NCBI RefSeq assembly: GCF_003719725.1
Contig: NZ_RIAX01000002.1
Span: forward strand, 310,001 to 374,000
Source of the DNA: Planococcus salinus
GTDB taxonomy: Bacteria > Bacillota > Bacilli > Bacillales_A > Planococcaceae
DNA: 64,000 bases
Direction: 5' to 3'
In this document: piece by piece, positions 16,809 through 27,226 of the stretch
How positions within the stretch are numbered: the stretch's first letter is position 1
How the letters are laid out: every line of letters starts with the position of its first letter
The notes under the pieces: model-generated
What the model saw: the letters and a program-made list of their open reading frames with translations, nothing else
Database searches by the model: none
Told to the model about the DNA's origin: nothing
Position numbers and translations under genes: made by a program

Positions 16809-17558
16809 CTACACCTCCTCAAGCTTAGAGGATAAAAGGATCAATGAGATATTATCTTCCCCTCCAAGCTGGTTGGCAAGTTTCACCAGCTCTTCGCCTT
16901 TTTCGGCAAGCGGGATGGAGGATTGGACAATTTCAAAAATGGCTTCTTTTGTGACTTTATTGCTCAATCCATCGGTACATAACAGCAGATAGGAAGACGC
17001 GGCCAGGGAGATCTGCAGGAAATCCGCTTCAATGCCTTCTTCCGTCCCAAGTGCTTTGACAATCCAGTTTTTCTTCGGATGATCTTCCGCTTCTTCTTCG
17101 CTTATTTCTCCGCTATCGACAAGGACATTCACATAGGAGTGATCCCGTGTCAGCTGAACCACTTCATCTTCTATCTGATAGGCCCGACTGTCTCCGATAT
17201 GGCACAAAGTGCATTGGTCATGGTCAATGATGGCCGCTATCAGTGTCGTGCCCATCCCTTTGCATTGCGGATGCGTTCCGGCGTGGTCAAAAACCGCCCG
17301 ATTGACATGTTGAATGCTTCTGGATAGCCAGCCTTTTCTGCTTTCTTCAGTTAAAAAAGCATCCGCCTTCTCTGCGAGGAACTTTTCGCCCAACGCCTCC
17401 ACCGTCATCGCGCTGGCCACATCTCCGGCATTATGGCCGCCCATGCCGTCAGCCACTACGGCCAGCAGCAAGCCTTCCGGGCGTTTCAGCACAGCGACGC
17501 GGTCTTCGTTCACTTCCCGCTTCAATCCTGTATCACTTTCTGCTACATATTGGAACAA
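16809..17558 (-). CDS. prpC: PP2C-type protein phosphatase PrpC
   Basis: Metal-dependent Ser/Thr phosphatase that reverses PrkC phosphorylation. The 249-residue protein has the PP2C blocks REVNEDRV, VVADGMGGHNAGDVAS, LCHIGDSRAY, LLLCTDGLSNKV and GGEDNISLIL, with metal-binding Asp residues in place. It lies 20 bases after rsmB. In B. subtilis rlmN normally stands between rsmB and prpC; here nothing intervenes. Confidence 0.96.
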   Translation of the reverse strand: MFQYVAESDTGLKREVNEDRVAVLKRPEGLLLAVVADGMGGHNAGDVASAMTVEALGEKFLAEKADAFLTEESRKGWLSRSIQHVNRAVFDHAGTHPQCKGMGTTLIAAIIDHDQCTLCHIGDSRAYQIEDEVVQLTRDHSYVNVLVDSGEISEEEAEDHPKKNWIVKALGTEEGIEADFLQISLAASSYLLLCTDGLSNKVTKEAIFEIVQSSIPLAEKGEELVKLANQLGGEDNISLILLSSKLEEV

Positions 17559-17577
17559 CTATATCTCCTCGCTTCTT

Positions 17578-18942
17578 TCAGGAATTGGTCAAATCTTGTG
17601 CAGAACCCGGTCGCTTACGGAAAGCGGCGATGAAAAAGCCATCCCCTCCAAAATCCTGTGGAAAAATCTGAACAAATCCAGTGTTTTTCATCTTTAGCGC
17701 CTCCGGCAAAGAAACACTGATTTTTTCCATATTCGGATGGGCTTTCAGAAACCGCTCAGCAGTACCCCGGTTTTCCTGGGAATCCACCGTACAGGTGCTG
17801 TACACCAGAATTCCTTCCGGCTTTAAAAGCTGCGCCGCCTGCGTCAGCAAATCAAACTGAATATCCTGCAAACGGTCGAAGTCCTCTTCTTTTTTTGTAT
17901 ACTTTATATCCGGCTTCCGTTTGATGACGCCCAGCCCGCTGCAGGGGGCATCCACCAATACCCGGTCAAACCGTTCTGCACCGAAACGCTCCACTCCTTG
18001 CCTGCCGTCTCCGACTGCCGTTTCAATTATGGAGTGGCCCAGCCGGGTGGCCGTTTCGTCAATCAGCTTGACTTTGTGCTGATGCAGATCCAGGGAATAA
18101 AGAGCACCTTGATCTTCCATTTTTTCAGCAATGTGTGTGGATTTCCCTCCCGGAGCCGCACACAGGTCCAGAACTTCCATCCCCGGTGTCAGCTGCATGG
18201 CATAAACAGGAAGCATTGAGCTTTCATCCTGGATGGTGATAAAGCCTTTTTCGAATGCGGCAGAGCGTGCGGGTTGGCCTTTGGTGACCACCAGACACTC
18301 CGGTACGAGCTCACTTTGGACAGCTTCCAGACCTTCCGATTCCAACATTTCCAGCACTTCTGCCGGAGTTGCACGGACCGTGTTTACACGGACCGTCTGC
18401 GGAGGGATTTTGTTGTTTTCCAATGCCATCTCGCGGGTTTTTTCCATTCCATACTGTTCGGACCAGCGTTTGATGAGCCAGGCCGGATGACTTGTTTCAA
18501 TGGCAATTTTTTCAACCGGGTCGCTGATTTCATTGAACGAACGGACGCCGCCCCGCTGAATGGAACGCAGCACACCGTTGACAACAGAAGCCACTCCGCT
18601 GTGACCGCGTTTTTTTGCAATTTCTACTGCTTCATTGATTGCAGCCCGTTCCGGAACCCTGTCCAAATACAGCATCTGGTAAAGTGATAAGCGCAGAAGC
18701 ACTTTCACCCACGGTTCGACTTTGCCTTTCAGATACGGCTCCAGATAGTAATCAAGCGTCATTTGATGCTGCAGGGTTCCGTAGGTGATTTCGGTCAGCA
18801 ACCCGCGGTTTTTAGCCGAAATCCCGTGGCCTTCGAGGGTTTTGTGCAAAAGCAGGTTGCTGTATGCCTGTTTGTTTTCCACTGCCCAGAGAATGGACAG
18901 CGCCGCATCTCTTACGTTGCCCGGCAATTTTTTGTTTTTCAT
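17578..18942 (-). CDS. rsmB: 16S rRNA (cytosine-967-C5) methyltransferase RsmB
   Basis: SAM-dependent m5C methyltransferase acting on 16S rRNA. The 454-residue protein has an N-terminal NusB-like RNA-binding domain ([13 protein letters not shown]) and a C-terminal Rossmann domain with [16 protein letters not shown] (SAM binding). The catalytic motifs [16 protein letters not shown] and [13 protein letters not shown] each carry an active-site Cys. It overlaps fmt by 4 bases, and the order def-fmt-rsmB is conserved. Confidence 0.96.
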   Translation of the reverse strand: MKNKKLPGNVRDAALSILWAVENKQAYSNLLLHKTLEGHGISAKNRGLLTEITYGTLQHQMTLDYYLEPYLKGKVEPWVKVLLRLSLYQMLYLDRVPERAAINEAVEIAKKRGHSGVASVVNGVLRSIQRGGVRSFNEISDPVEKIAIETSHPAWLIKRWSEQYGMEKTREMALENNKIPPQTVRVNTVRATPAEVLEMLESEGLEAVQSELVPECLVVTKGQPARSAAFEKGFITIQDESSMLPVYAMQLTPGMEVLDLCAAPGGKSTHIAEKMEDQGALYSLDLHQHKVKLIDETATRLGHSIIETAVGDGRQGVERFGAERFDRVLVDAPCSGLGVIKRKPDIKYTKKEEDFDRLQDIQFDLLTQAAQLLKPEGILVYSTCTVDSQENRGTAERFLKAHPNMEKISVSLPEALKMKNTGFVQIFPQDFGGDGFFIAAFRKRPGSAQDLTNS

Positions 18943-19871
18943 AGAAACCGATCTCCTACCTGTATTTTAGGTCCGCGCAAATATTCTTTCGCTGTCATGC
19001 GTTTTTTTCCAGCGGGCTGCAATTCCTTGATGGCCAGTGCTCCGTCGCCCGTCTGGACGATGACTGCATCGTCTGCCAAACCGATGACTTCTCCGGGTTC
19101 CCCGCTTTTTCCTCCGGTACTTTCTTCTGCCCACCAAATTTTCATATTGGCATCATTGAACGTCGTATAGGCAACAGGCCAAGGATGCAATCCTCTGATT
19201 TGGTTGTATAGGTCGATGGCTGGCTTTGACCAATTGATGCGCTCCTGCTCTCGGGTGATGTTGCGTGCAAACGTCACTTCGTCCTCGTTTTGCGGAATCC
19301 GTTTATTCGTTCCTTCAATAATAGCAGGCAAAGTCTCTTTCAATAATTCAGTGCCAGCTTCGCTGAGTTTATCGAACATGATTCCGGTATGGTCGCTTTT
19401 TCCGATCGGTACCGCTTTTTGTGAAATGATGTCTCCTGCGTCCAAACGGTCCACCATATACATGATCGTCACGCCGGTTTCCTGCCGGCCGTCCATGATG
19501 GCCTGGTGGATGGGCGCTCCGCCCCGGTATTTCGGCAGCAGTGATGCATGAACGTTGATGGCACCCAGCCGTGGTGCTTCCAGAATTTCCGAAGGCAGGA
19601 TCTGACCGAAAGCAGCTGTGATGATCAAATCGGGATTCAGCTTTAGAACCTGCTCCATCGCTTCCGGATTTTTCAATTTCTCAGGCTGGAGTATTGGAAG
19701 CCCCAGACGCAGTGCCTCTTCTTTCACCGGAGTGGGCGTCAGGACTTTCTTTCTGCCCACCGGACGATCCGGTTGTGTCACCACTGAAATGACATCATAG
19801 CCTTCTTCGACCAGCATCCGCAGAATGGGCGCAGAAAACGAAGGAGTTCCCATAAAGACAATTTTGGTCAA
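18939..19871 (-). CDS. fmt: Methionyl-tRNA formyltransferase
   Basis: Formylates initiator Met-tRNA using 10-formyl-tetrahydrofolate. The 310-residue protein begins [15 protein letters not shown] and has the formyl-transfer motif [20 protein letters not shown] with catalytic Asn and His, then [11 protein letters not shown]. The C-terminal tRNA-binding OB domain ends in [10 protein letters not shown]. It overlaps def upstream and rsmB downstream by 4 bases each. Confidence 0.97.
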   Translation of the reverse strand: MTKIVFMGTPSFSAPILRMLVEEGYDVISVVTQPDRPVGRKKVLTPTPVKEEALRLGLPILQPEKLKNPEAMEQVLKLNPDLIITAAFGQILPSEILEAPRLGAINVHASLLPKYRGGAPIHQAIMDGRQETGVTIMYMVDRLDAGDIISQKAVPIGKSDHTGIMFDKLSEAGTELLKETLPAIIEGTNKRIPQNEDEVTFARNITREQERINWSKPAIDLYNQIRGLHPWPVAYTTFNDANMKIWWAEESTGGKSGEPGEVIGLADDAVIVQTGDGALAIKELQPAGKKRMTAKEYLRGPKIQVGDRFL

Positions 19872-20374
19872 ACCGGTTCCTCCTCTTCCTGCGCTTTCAA
19901 AATTTCATCCAGTTCTTCCTGCGAAATGTACTTGGTAATCTTGCTCGTAAACAACACTCCATCCAAATGATCCATTTCGTGGAGGATAGCTCGTGCTTCG
20001 TAGCCTTCCGCCTCCAACTCGTACCATGAACCGTCACGCTCCTGTGCTTTGATCTTCACATGATCAGGTCGTTCGACTTCCCCGAAAATACCGGGGAAAC
20101 TCAAGCATCCTTCAATATCGGTATCGGCACCTTCGAACAGCACCAGTTCCGGATTGATCATTTCAATTGGATCCTGGCCTTCACCAAAATCGACGATTGC
20201 GACACGGGCCGAGACGCCCACTTGAGGCGCCGCAATTCCGACGCCGTCAGCTTCAATCATCGTTTCATACATATCATCCAGTAATACTGCCAGCTCTTTA
20301 TCAAAGACAGTGACTTTTGCACATGATTTTTCCAATAGTTCATCGGGGTGTTTTACAATCGTACGGATTGCCAT
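19868..20374 (-). CDS. def: Peptide deformylase
   Basis: Iron-type hydrolase removing the N-formyl group from nascent proteins. The 168-residue protein carries all three motifs: [18 protein letters not shown] (metal Cys) and HEMDHLDG (HExxH metal site). Pairing with fmt places formylation and deformylation in one transcript. There is no long insertion, so it is close to the short Bacillus Def type rather than the longer DefB type. Confidence 0.97.
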   Translation of the reverse strand: MAIRTIVKHPDELLEKSCAKVTVFDKELAVLLDDMYETMIEADGVGIAAPQVGVSARVAIVDFGEGQDPIEMINPELVLFEGADTDIEGCLSFPGIFGEVERPDHVKIKAQERDGSWYELEAEGYEARAILHEMDHLDGVLFTSKITKYISQEELDEILKAQEEEEPV

Positions 20375-20394
20375 TCTAATTCCTCATTTCTTTT

Positions 20395-22791
20395 TTACAT
20401 CACAGAAGTGGGGTTCATGTCAATCGACAATGTCGCCCCTTTTCTCAGCCACTCTGTACGGTATATTTTAATGAGCTGCTGCAGGACTTCTGATAATTTC
20501 GGTTCTTTTTTGTATTTTATCAAACATTGATAGCGATATCTATTGTTGACACGGGCGATCAGCGAGGCTGATGGCCCGATGATAATTGTACTCGGTGACA
20601 ACTGCGAATTTAAATAACGGACCGTCTGTTCCGCGTATTCTGAAACAGTCATCAGGTCTTCGTGGGTGAACTGAATATTGACAACGTAAAAATACGGCGG
20701 ATACCCACTGGCTCTGCGCATCGCCATCTCCTGATCGTAAAATGGTTCAAACAACTGGTCCTTTGCCAACGTGATGGCGTAATGCTCCGGCGTATAGGAC
20801 TGAATATAAACCGTGCCTGGAAGTTTGTCTCTCCCTGCCCGGCCACTGACCTGCGTCAATAACTGATAGGTTTTTTCCGCAGCGCGGAAATCCGGCAAAT
20901 GCAAGGTCGTATCAGCCGACAGTACGCCCACCAGCGTGATATTCGGAAAATCCAAACCTTTGGCAATCATTTGTGTCCCCAGCAATATATCCGCTTTTCC
21001 TTCGCCAAATGCCGCAAGAATTTTTTCATGTGCCCCTTTATTCCTTGTCGTATCGACATCCATACGCAACACACGGGCTTCCGGGACAACTTTGGCCAGT
21101 TCTTCTTCCACCTTTTGCGTACCGGTCCCAAAAAAGCGGATATGTTGACTTTCACATTCCGGACAAGTTGTCGGCACTTTTTCGTCATAGCCGCAATAAT
21201 GGCATTTCATCATTTCGGTTGAGCGGTGGTAAGTCAGTGAAATGTCGCAATTCGGGCATTGCATCACAGTTCCGCAATCACGGCATAACACAAAAGAAGA
21301 GTAGCCGCGCTTGTTCAAAAACAGCACCACTTGCTCTTTTTTCTCAAGGCGTTCACGGATTGCATCCGCCAAAGGAACTGAAAACATCGAACGATTGCCT
21401 TTTTTCAGCTCTTCCCGCATATCGATAATCTCAACATTGGGCAACGGCTGGTTTTGTGCGCGTTTTTCAAGCACCAGCAATTCATAGACGCCTTTTTGGG
21501 CACGGGCATAGGATTCAAGCGATGGGGTGGCGCTTCCAAGTATGACCGGGCATTGATGGAATTCGCTGCGCCAAATGGCGACATCCCGTGCATGATAACG
21601 CGGAGAATCATCCTGTTTGTAACTGGATTCGTGCTCTTCATCCAAAATGATCAAGCCGAGGTTCTGGAACGGTGCAAAAATGGCCGATCGCGCTCCGACC
21701 ACCACTTTCACTTCCCCCCGCTGGATTTTGCGCCATTCGTCGTATTTCTCACCGGCCGATAAGCCACTGTGCAAAACGGCCACCATATCACCGAACCGTT
21801 CTTTGAAACGCACCGTCATTTGGGGAGTCAGGGAGATTTCCGGCACAAGCATAATCGCTTCTTTACCGGCTTTCAATACCTGATCGATGGATTGAAGATA
21901 AATTTCCGTCTTTCCGCTTCCGGTAATGCCGTGCAGCAGGAAAGTTCTGGACGTGTCCAATGAACGCCTGATCGCATCAAACGCTTGTTGCTGAGCCGGT
22001 GTCAGCGACAGTGATTCCTTCTTTTCAATTTGCGCAAGCAGCTGCGGATCACGGTACGCTTCCATATTACTGATGGAAGCGGCCCCTTTGTCGACCAGGC
22101 TGTAGATGGTCGGCAATGTCGTTCCGGCTTCTTTCTGCAGTTGTGCAGATTCGATGGCACGTCCGACATTCGCTTTCATGTACTCCATTAACTTCAGTTG
22201 TTGCTTGGCGTTGGCACGGATCTCAATGGCTTCCAACTGTTCCAGTGAATCGGCAATATGAATCATTCTCACTTTTTTGACAGCTGTCTGCTGGGAAATA
22301 TCCGTATCCGCCATAATGGTTCCTTTGTCCATTTCTTTTTTCAGCTGGCTGAAAAATTCTTCCGCTTCTGAAGCGCGCACAAAAGGCCGTTTCGCAAAAA
22401 AGGGCCGCAGCTGCGGCGCAATTTCCTCTAAAGAAGCTTTTAACACAAAGCGCTTTTCATACTTGGCACGCAAAGCGGCAGGAATCATCACCTGCAAGGC
22501 ATCGATTTCAAAGCATACCGTTTTCTCTTTCATCCACTTCGCCAATTCCAGCAGTTCCGGCGTCAGGACCGGCACTACATCCATCAATTCATGAATCGGT
22601 TTTATTTTTGCAGAATCGAGTTCTGTCGTCTGTTTAATGTTTGTAATAAACCCCAGTACTTTCCGGTTGCCAAAAGGAACCTTCACACGCATGCCGGGTT
22701 CTGTCAACGGCTCGAGCTTGTTTGGTATAGCATAGTCAAAAGGCCGGTCGATCGGATGTGCAGCAACGTCAACGATTACTTCAGCGATCAT
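20395..22791 (-). CDS. priA: Primosomal replication-restart helicase PriA
   Basis: 3'-to-5' helicase that reloads the replication machinery at stalled forks. From ATG at 22791 (MIAEVIVDVAAHPIDRPFDYAIP) it has 798 residues; the earlier open frame to 22887 is coaBC shadow. Walker A is HGITGSGKTEIYL and Walker B is DEEH. Between the helicase lobes four CxxC pairs (CRDCG, CPNCD, CHYCG, CPECE) form the zinc-binding insertion. QVSGRAGRD is motif VI. It overlaps coaBC by 11 bases. Confidence 0.96.
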   Translation of the reverse strand: MIAEVIVDVAAHPIDRPFDYAIPNKLEPLTEPGMRVKVPFGNRKVLGFITNIKQTTELDSAKIKPIHELMDVVPVLTPELLELAKWMKEKTVCFEIDALQVMIPAALRAKYEKRFVLKASLEEIAPQLRPFFAKRPFVRASEAEEFFSQLKKEMDKGTIMADTDISQQTAVKKVRMIHIADSLEQLEAIEIRANAKQQLKLMEYMKANVGRAIESAQLQKEAGTTLPTIYSLVDKGAASISNMEAYRDPQLLAQIEKKESLSLTPAQQQAFDAIRRSLDTSRTFLLHGITGSGKTEIYLQSIDQVLKAGKEAIMLVPEISLTPQMTVRFKERFGDMVAVLHSGLSAGEKYDEWRKIQRGEVKVVVGARSAIFAPFQNLGLIILDEEHESSYKQDDSPRYHARDVAIWRSEFHQCPVILGSATPSLESYARAQKGVYELLVLEKRAQNQPLPNVEIIDMREELKKGNRSMFSVPLADAIRERLEKKEQVVLFLNKRGYSSFVLCRDCGTVMQCPNCDISLTYHRSTEMMKCHYCGYDEKVPTTCPECESQHIRFFGTGTQKVEEELAKVVPEARVLRMDVDTTRNKGAHEKILAAFGEGKADILLGTQMIAKGLDFPNITLVGVLSADTTLHLPDFRAAEKTYQLLTQVSGRAGRDKLPGTVYIQSYTPEHYAITLAKDQLFEPFYDQEMAMRRASGYPPYFYVVNIQFTHEDLMTVSEYAEQTVRYLNSQLSPSTIIIGPSASLIARVNNRYRYQCLIKYKKEPKLSEVLQQLIKIYRTEWLRKGATLSIDMNPTSVM

Positions 22792-23986
22792 GGTTCTCTT
22801 CCTGTTCGATGATGACCTGCAGCAACCTGCGTGCCAGTTCCTGCTTCGGCAACAGCTCGAATGTTTGCTCCAAGCCATTTTTGCCAAAGATGGTTACGCG
22901 GTTGTTGTCGGAGTTGAACCCCGCCTCTGATTCCGTCACATCATTTGCTATGATATAATCCGCGTTTTTTCGCGCCAATTTGTCCTTGGCATATTGAGCG
23001 ACATTATTTGTTTCCGCTGCAAAACCGATCAGTACCTGGCCTTTTTTTTCATTTCCCAGATGCTGCAGAATATCAACTGTCCGTTCCAGTTCGATGGTTG
23101 ATGCACCTTCCTGCTTTTTCATCTTCTGGCTGTGAATCGTCTGTGGCCGATAATCGGCAACAGCTGCCGTCTTAATGACATAATCTGCGTCGTCATACTG
23201 TGCCATTACTGCATTCAACATATCCTCCGCACTTTCCACCATGATGCGTGTCACTCCCTCAGGTGCCGGCAACGAGACCGGACCACTGATCAGAATGGTT
23301 TCCGCTCCCTGTTCCGCAGCAGCCTGGGCCATCGCGTAGCCCATCTTACCGCTGGAGAAATTCGTTAAAAACCGCACAGGGTCAATCCGTTCCCGTGTCG
23401 GTCCAGCCGTCACTACGACCTTTTTGCCTTTCAATTTATGCGATTGCTGAAAAAAATCCGCTACAAGCGCAGCCACTTTCTCGGGCTCTTCCAGCCGTCC
23501 TTTTCCTACATAACCGCATGCCAAAAAACCTTCGGACGGTTCGATAAATCGGACACCGTCTTCATGCAGCCGGCTGATATTCCGTTTGACAGCCGGATGG
23601 TCATACATATGGACATTCATCGCCGGCGCTATCCAGACCGGGGCAGTCGTGGCCAGCAAAGTCGTGGTCACCATGTCATCCCCTATGCCGTTTGCCAATT
23701 TCCCGATGACATTGGCAGTCGCCGGAGCGACAATCACCAAGTCTGCCCAGTCCGCCAAATCGATATGTGCAATGACGGAGGAGTCCTTTTCGTCGAAAGT
23801 ATCATAGAATACATCGTTTCGGGACATTACCTGAAAAGACAGCGGCTGCACAAACTGGCGGGCGGATTCTGTCATGATCACTTTGACGGAAGCGCCTGCC
23901 TGAGACAGCTTGCTGACAAGCGCGACCGCCTTGTATACAGCAATGCCACCACTCACACATAATAAAATCTTACGATTCGACAACAA
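22781..23986 (-). CDS. coaBC: Bifunctional phosphopantothenoylcysteine decarboxylase/synthetase CoaBC
   Basis: Catalyses two consecutive steps of coenzyme A synthesis. The N-terminal flavoprotein half (CoaC) has LLCVSGGIAVYKA, IVAPATANVIGKLANGI and PAMNVHMYDHPA. The C-terminal half (CoaB) has VTAGPTRERIDPVRFLTNFSSGKMG and ends in a substrate-binding KNADYIIANDV block. The likely start is TTG at 23986 (MLSNRKILLCVSGG), preceded by AAAGGGTG; the open frame extends to 24019 only into the rpoZ terminator stem. Length is 401 residues, as in relatives. Confidence 0.95.
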   Translation of the reverse strand: MLSNRKILLCVSGGIAVYKAVALVSKLSQAGASVKVIMTESARQFVQPLSFQVMSRNDVFYDTFDEKDSSVIAHIDLADWADLVIVAPATANVIGKLANGIGDDMVTTTLLATTAPVWIAPAMNVHMYDHPAVKRNISRLHEDGVRFIEPSEGFLACGYVGKGRLEEPEKVAALVADFFQQSHKLKGKKVVVTAGPTRERIDPVRFLTNFSSGKMGYAMAQAAAEQGAETILISGPVSLPAPEGVTRIMVESAEDMLNAVMAQYDDADYVIKTAAVADYRPQTIHSQKMKKQEGASTIELERTVDILQHLGNEKKGQVLIGFAAETNNVAQYAKDKLARKNADYIIANDVTESEAGFNSDNNRVTIFGKNGLEQTFELLPKQELARRLLQVIIEQEENHDR

Positions 23987-24011
23987 CTCCAACACCCTTT
24001 CTAAACAACAA

Positions 24012-24041
24012 ACTCCCAAAGAACAAAATTGCCCTGGGAGT
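24012..24041 (-). terminator. Weak stem-loop after rpoZ
   Basis: ACTCCCA (24012-24018) and TGGGAGT (24035-24041) form a 7-bp stem, followed on the minus strand by TTGTTGTTT. The broken U-tract suggests partial termination or attenuation between gmk-rpoZ and coaBC rather than a full stop. Confidence 0.5.
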
Positions 24042-24062
24042 CGTGTCTGTTGCGATTAATGG

Positions 24063-24286
24063 TTAAATTTCATCTTCGTAAACTGCAAATTCATCCTGCT
24101 CTTCTTTTCTCAGTACTCCGGCAGCTACTTCTTCCAGCGCTTTTCCTACAGCTTTTCGGGAGACATAACGGTCCAGTTTTTCATCCCCGTGTTCGTGCAG
24201 CTGACGGGCGCGCTTTGAAGCGAGGGCAACCAACGAATATTTGGAATCGATCTGGCTTTTCAATTTATCAACGGATGGGTATAACA

Positions 24287-24287
<1 letters not shown>
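24063..24287 (-). CDS. rpoZ: RNA polymerase omega subunit
   Basis: Assembly subunit of RNA polymerase that binds the beta-prime C-terminus. The 74-residue protein, MLYPSVDKLKSQIDSKYSLVALASKRARQL, has the omega core including KAVGKALEEVAAG and an acidic tail. Its start overlaps the last base of gmk, matching the conserved gmk-rpoZ-coaBC order in Bacillales. Confidence 0.96.
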
Positions 24288-24919
<632 letters not shown>

Positions 24920-25176
24920 TCATTTCGTCATCCTATTCTTTACCGCGCCGGGTTTCTGATCAGCCGCCGTTACTTTGCACAAATGCATTGTCCAGCAGGC
25001 AGCTACACAATCAGACATAGCGATTGAAACAATTCATTCTGCGAAACACAGCGTCTGTCCAGCTGTTTTTTGCAGATGAGTTTTATTCTTCGGTTTCGAA
25101 CTAACTGCCTTATTATATCATAATACACCCTGGAAATGATAAGATGGAACAAAACGATTTGAAAGAAGGAATTTTC

Positions 25177-26841
25177 ATGGCATTTGATGGATTATTTACA
25201 AAAGCGATGACAACAGAGCTCAGACAGCTCGTGTCAGGAAGAATTTCCAAAGTTCATCAGCCAAACCAGCTGGAACTGCTGTTACATATTCGCGCACAAG
25301 GGAAGAACCATAAATTATTGATTTCCATACACCCGTCCTATTCACGGATTCACTTGACGGCAACGGCCAACACCAATCCGTCGGAGCCGCCAATGTTCTG
25401 CATGCTGCTGCGGAAACACATTGAAGGAGGCGTCATTACGGATGTCATCCAACACGACATGGACCGGCTGATCATTCTCAAAGTAAAGGCAAAGAATGAA
25501 ATCGGTGATGACATCGAGCGGGAGTTGTATGTGGAGATTATGGGACGCCACTCGAACCTCATCCTGGTCGATGCGGAACGTTCGATGATTCTTGACAGCC
25601 TGAAACATTTGCCGCCGAGTGTCAATTCATTCCGCACCGTATTGCCGGGTCAGCCTTATGTATTCCCGCCGTCCCAGGAAAAGAAAGATCCTTTCGAAGC
25701 ACCCGAACAATTAACTGAACTCGATGACAAAGAGATGGTCAGCACTATTTCGGGGTTTTCTCCGCTGAACGCCCGCGAGCTTCGGTACCGGCTGGATAAC
25801 ACAGACACTCCAAAAGAAACGGTCAGAAATTTTTTGGATGACTTTTTGACAGATTCGCCTCGCGGCTATTACGTCGAACAGAATGGAAAATCCTATTTTT
25901 CTGCTGCATCTCTCACGCATATCGGCGGCAGCGAAATGACATTCCCGTCGCTTGGGGAGCTGCTCGACCGCATGTATTACGCCAAAGCAGAACGTGACCG
26001 GGTCAAGCAGCAGGCCGGAGATCTGGAACGTTGGCTGCAAAATGAAATTTCCAAATTGAAACTGAAACTGAAAAAATTGAAAAAAGAGCAGAATCAGGCT
26101 GAAAAGCGGGACCAGCTGCAGCTGAACGGTGAGCTGATCATGGCAAACCTCCATCGCATCAATAAAGGCTTGAACGAAATCGAAGTGGACAATTATTATA
26201 ATGGTGAGAAAGTGAAAATCACACTGGATCCAAGAAAAACGCCGATCGAGAATTCACAGAAATACTATTCCCGTTATCAGAAAGCGAAAGTCGCCGTCGT
26301 CAAAACACAGGAACAAATTGAAAAGACCGAAGAAGACATCACATATTTTGAAACACTGATGCAGCAAGTGCAGCAAGCGGGACTTTCTGACATTGAGGAG
26401 ATCCGGGAGGAACTGGCGGAACAGGGATACATGAAAGCCCAGAAATCGAAGAAAAAGAAAAAACCGGTAAAACCGACCGTCGAGTCTTATGTATCAAGTA
26501 CCGGCATTCCGATTTCCGTCGGCAAAAACAACAAGCAAAATGATTACGTGACATTCAAAGTCGCTTCCAAATCAGATACGTGGCTGCATACGAAAGACAT
26601 TCCTGGCTCTCATGTCATCATCCATTCCAATGACCCTGATGAAACCACGATTGCCGAAGCAGCCACCATCGCCGCTTATTTCAGCAAAGCCCGCGAATCT
26701 TCTTCGGTTCCGGTCGACTATACGGAAGTCCGCCAGGTGAAAAAACCGAATGGCTCAAAACCTGGATTTGTCATTTATTTTGAACAGAAAACGGTGTTCG
26801 TCACGCCTGACGAAGACCTGGTCATTCAATTAAAGAAATAA
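25177..26841 (+). CDS. rqcH: Ribosome quality-control protein RqcH (NFACT family)
   Basis: Binds stalled 50S subunits and directs C-terminal alanine tailing of trapped peptides; historically annotated as fibronectin-binding protein FbpA. The 554-residue protein begins MAFDGLFTKAMTTELRQLV (NFACT-N). A long charged coiled coil at about 280-330 and a second near 370-420 follow, and a C-terminal NFACT-R domain has SKSDTWLHTKDIPGSHVII. ATG at 25177 follows AGAAGGA at good spacing; the upstream ATG at 25144 lacks this. The divergent region to gmk holds A/T-rich TATATCATAAT but no assured promoter. Confidence 0.95.
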   Translation: MAFDGLFTKAMTTELRQLVSGRISKVHQPNQLELLLHIRAQGKNHKLLISIHPSYSRIHLTATANTNPSEPPMFCMLLRKHIEGGVITDVIQHDMDRLIILKVKAKNEIGDDIERELYVEIMGRHSNLILVDAERSMILDSLKHLPPSVNSFRTVLPGQPYVFPPSQEKKDPFEAPEQLTELDDKEMVSTISGFSPLNARELRYRLDNTDTPKETVRNFLDDFLTDSPRGYYVEQNGKSYFSAASLTHIGGSEMTFPSLGELLDRMYYAKAERDRVKQQAGDLERWLQNEISKLKLKLKKLKKEQNQAEKRDQLQLNGELIMANLHRINKGLNEIEVDNYYNGEKVKITLDPRKTPIENSQKYYSRYQKAKVAVVKTQEQIEKTEEDITYFETLMQQVQQAGLSDIEEIREELAEQGYMKAQKSKKKKKPVKPTVESYVSSTGIPISVGKNNKQNDYVTFKVASKSDTWLHTKDIPGSHVIIHSNDPDETTIAEAATIAAYFSKARESSSVPVDYTEVRQVKKPNGSKPGFVIYFEQKTVFVTPDEDLVIQLKK

Positions 26842-26911
26842 TGAAAGCTTTATGGAATGAGAGTTTCTCCCCTGCCACTATTCGTTGAGCCAACTGGTCT
26901 TTAATGAAATT

Positions 26912-26956
26912 AAAAAATCTGCCGAAAAGCAAGGGCGCTTGCCGGCAGATTTTTTC
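26912..26956 (+). terminator. rqcH terminator
   Basis: AAAAAATCTGCCG (26912-26924) pairs with CGGCAGATTTTTT (26943-26955), with an inner GCAAG/CTTGC stem. T and A runs lie on both sides. It is 70 bases after the rqcH stop. The remaining 26957-27166 stretch is A/T-rich with no gene or other signal that I can support. Confidence 0.9.
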
Positions 26957-27127
26957 TTTACCCATTTAAGGTTTTATTCCTTATATATAAGTTAAAGTCG
27001 CAGTTCACAGCAGAAAAGTCGTAATTCGATGCCAAAGAGTTATAATCCCCTTATGGGACCTGATTTCTATATCTCTATTTACAGTAGACATAATAATAAT
27101 ATTTATTTTTTATCCATCAAACTGATT

Positions 27128-27155
27128 CAGTGCGAGACATTGCTCTCGTTCACTG
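27128..27155 (+). repeat. Hairpin just upstream of the permease promoter
   Basis: CAGTGCGAGA (27128-27137) pairs with TCTCG-TT-CACTG (27144-27155), ten base pairs with a two-base bulge and a six-base loop. It ends 11 bases before the -35 box of the permease gene. It could be an operator for a regulator of sulfur amino-acid transport; no regulator gene is adjacent. Confidence 0.4.
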
Positions 27156-27166
27156 TGCATGCTATC

Positions 27167-27195
27167 TTGTTTAAGGACTTACCGCAAAATACATT
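27167..27195 (+). promoter_or_regulatory. Candidate promoter of the permease gene
   Basis: TTGTTT (27167-27172), a 17-base spacer and TACATT (27190-27195) resemble a SigA promoter, 32 bases before the ATG. The gene has its own AGGAGGATTTATAG ribosome-binding site. Confidence 0.5.
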
Positions 27196-27226
27196 TCAGT
27201 TATTTGAATCACAGGAGGATTTATAG

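Noticed and set aside
15509-18374. Several plus-strand open frames of 60-240 codons opposite prkC, prpC and rsmB
   Set aside because: They are opposite-strand shadows of confident genes, without start signals or recognisable domains.
26957-27166. Short 65-codon open frame upstream of the permease
   Set aside because: The sequence is A/T-rich, lacks a ribosome-binding site and shows no family resemblance.
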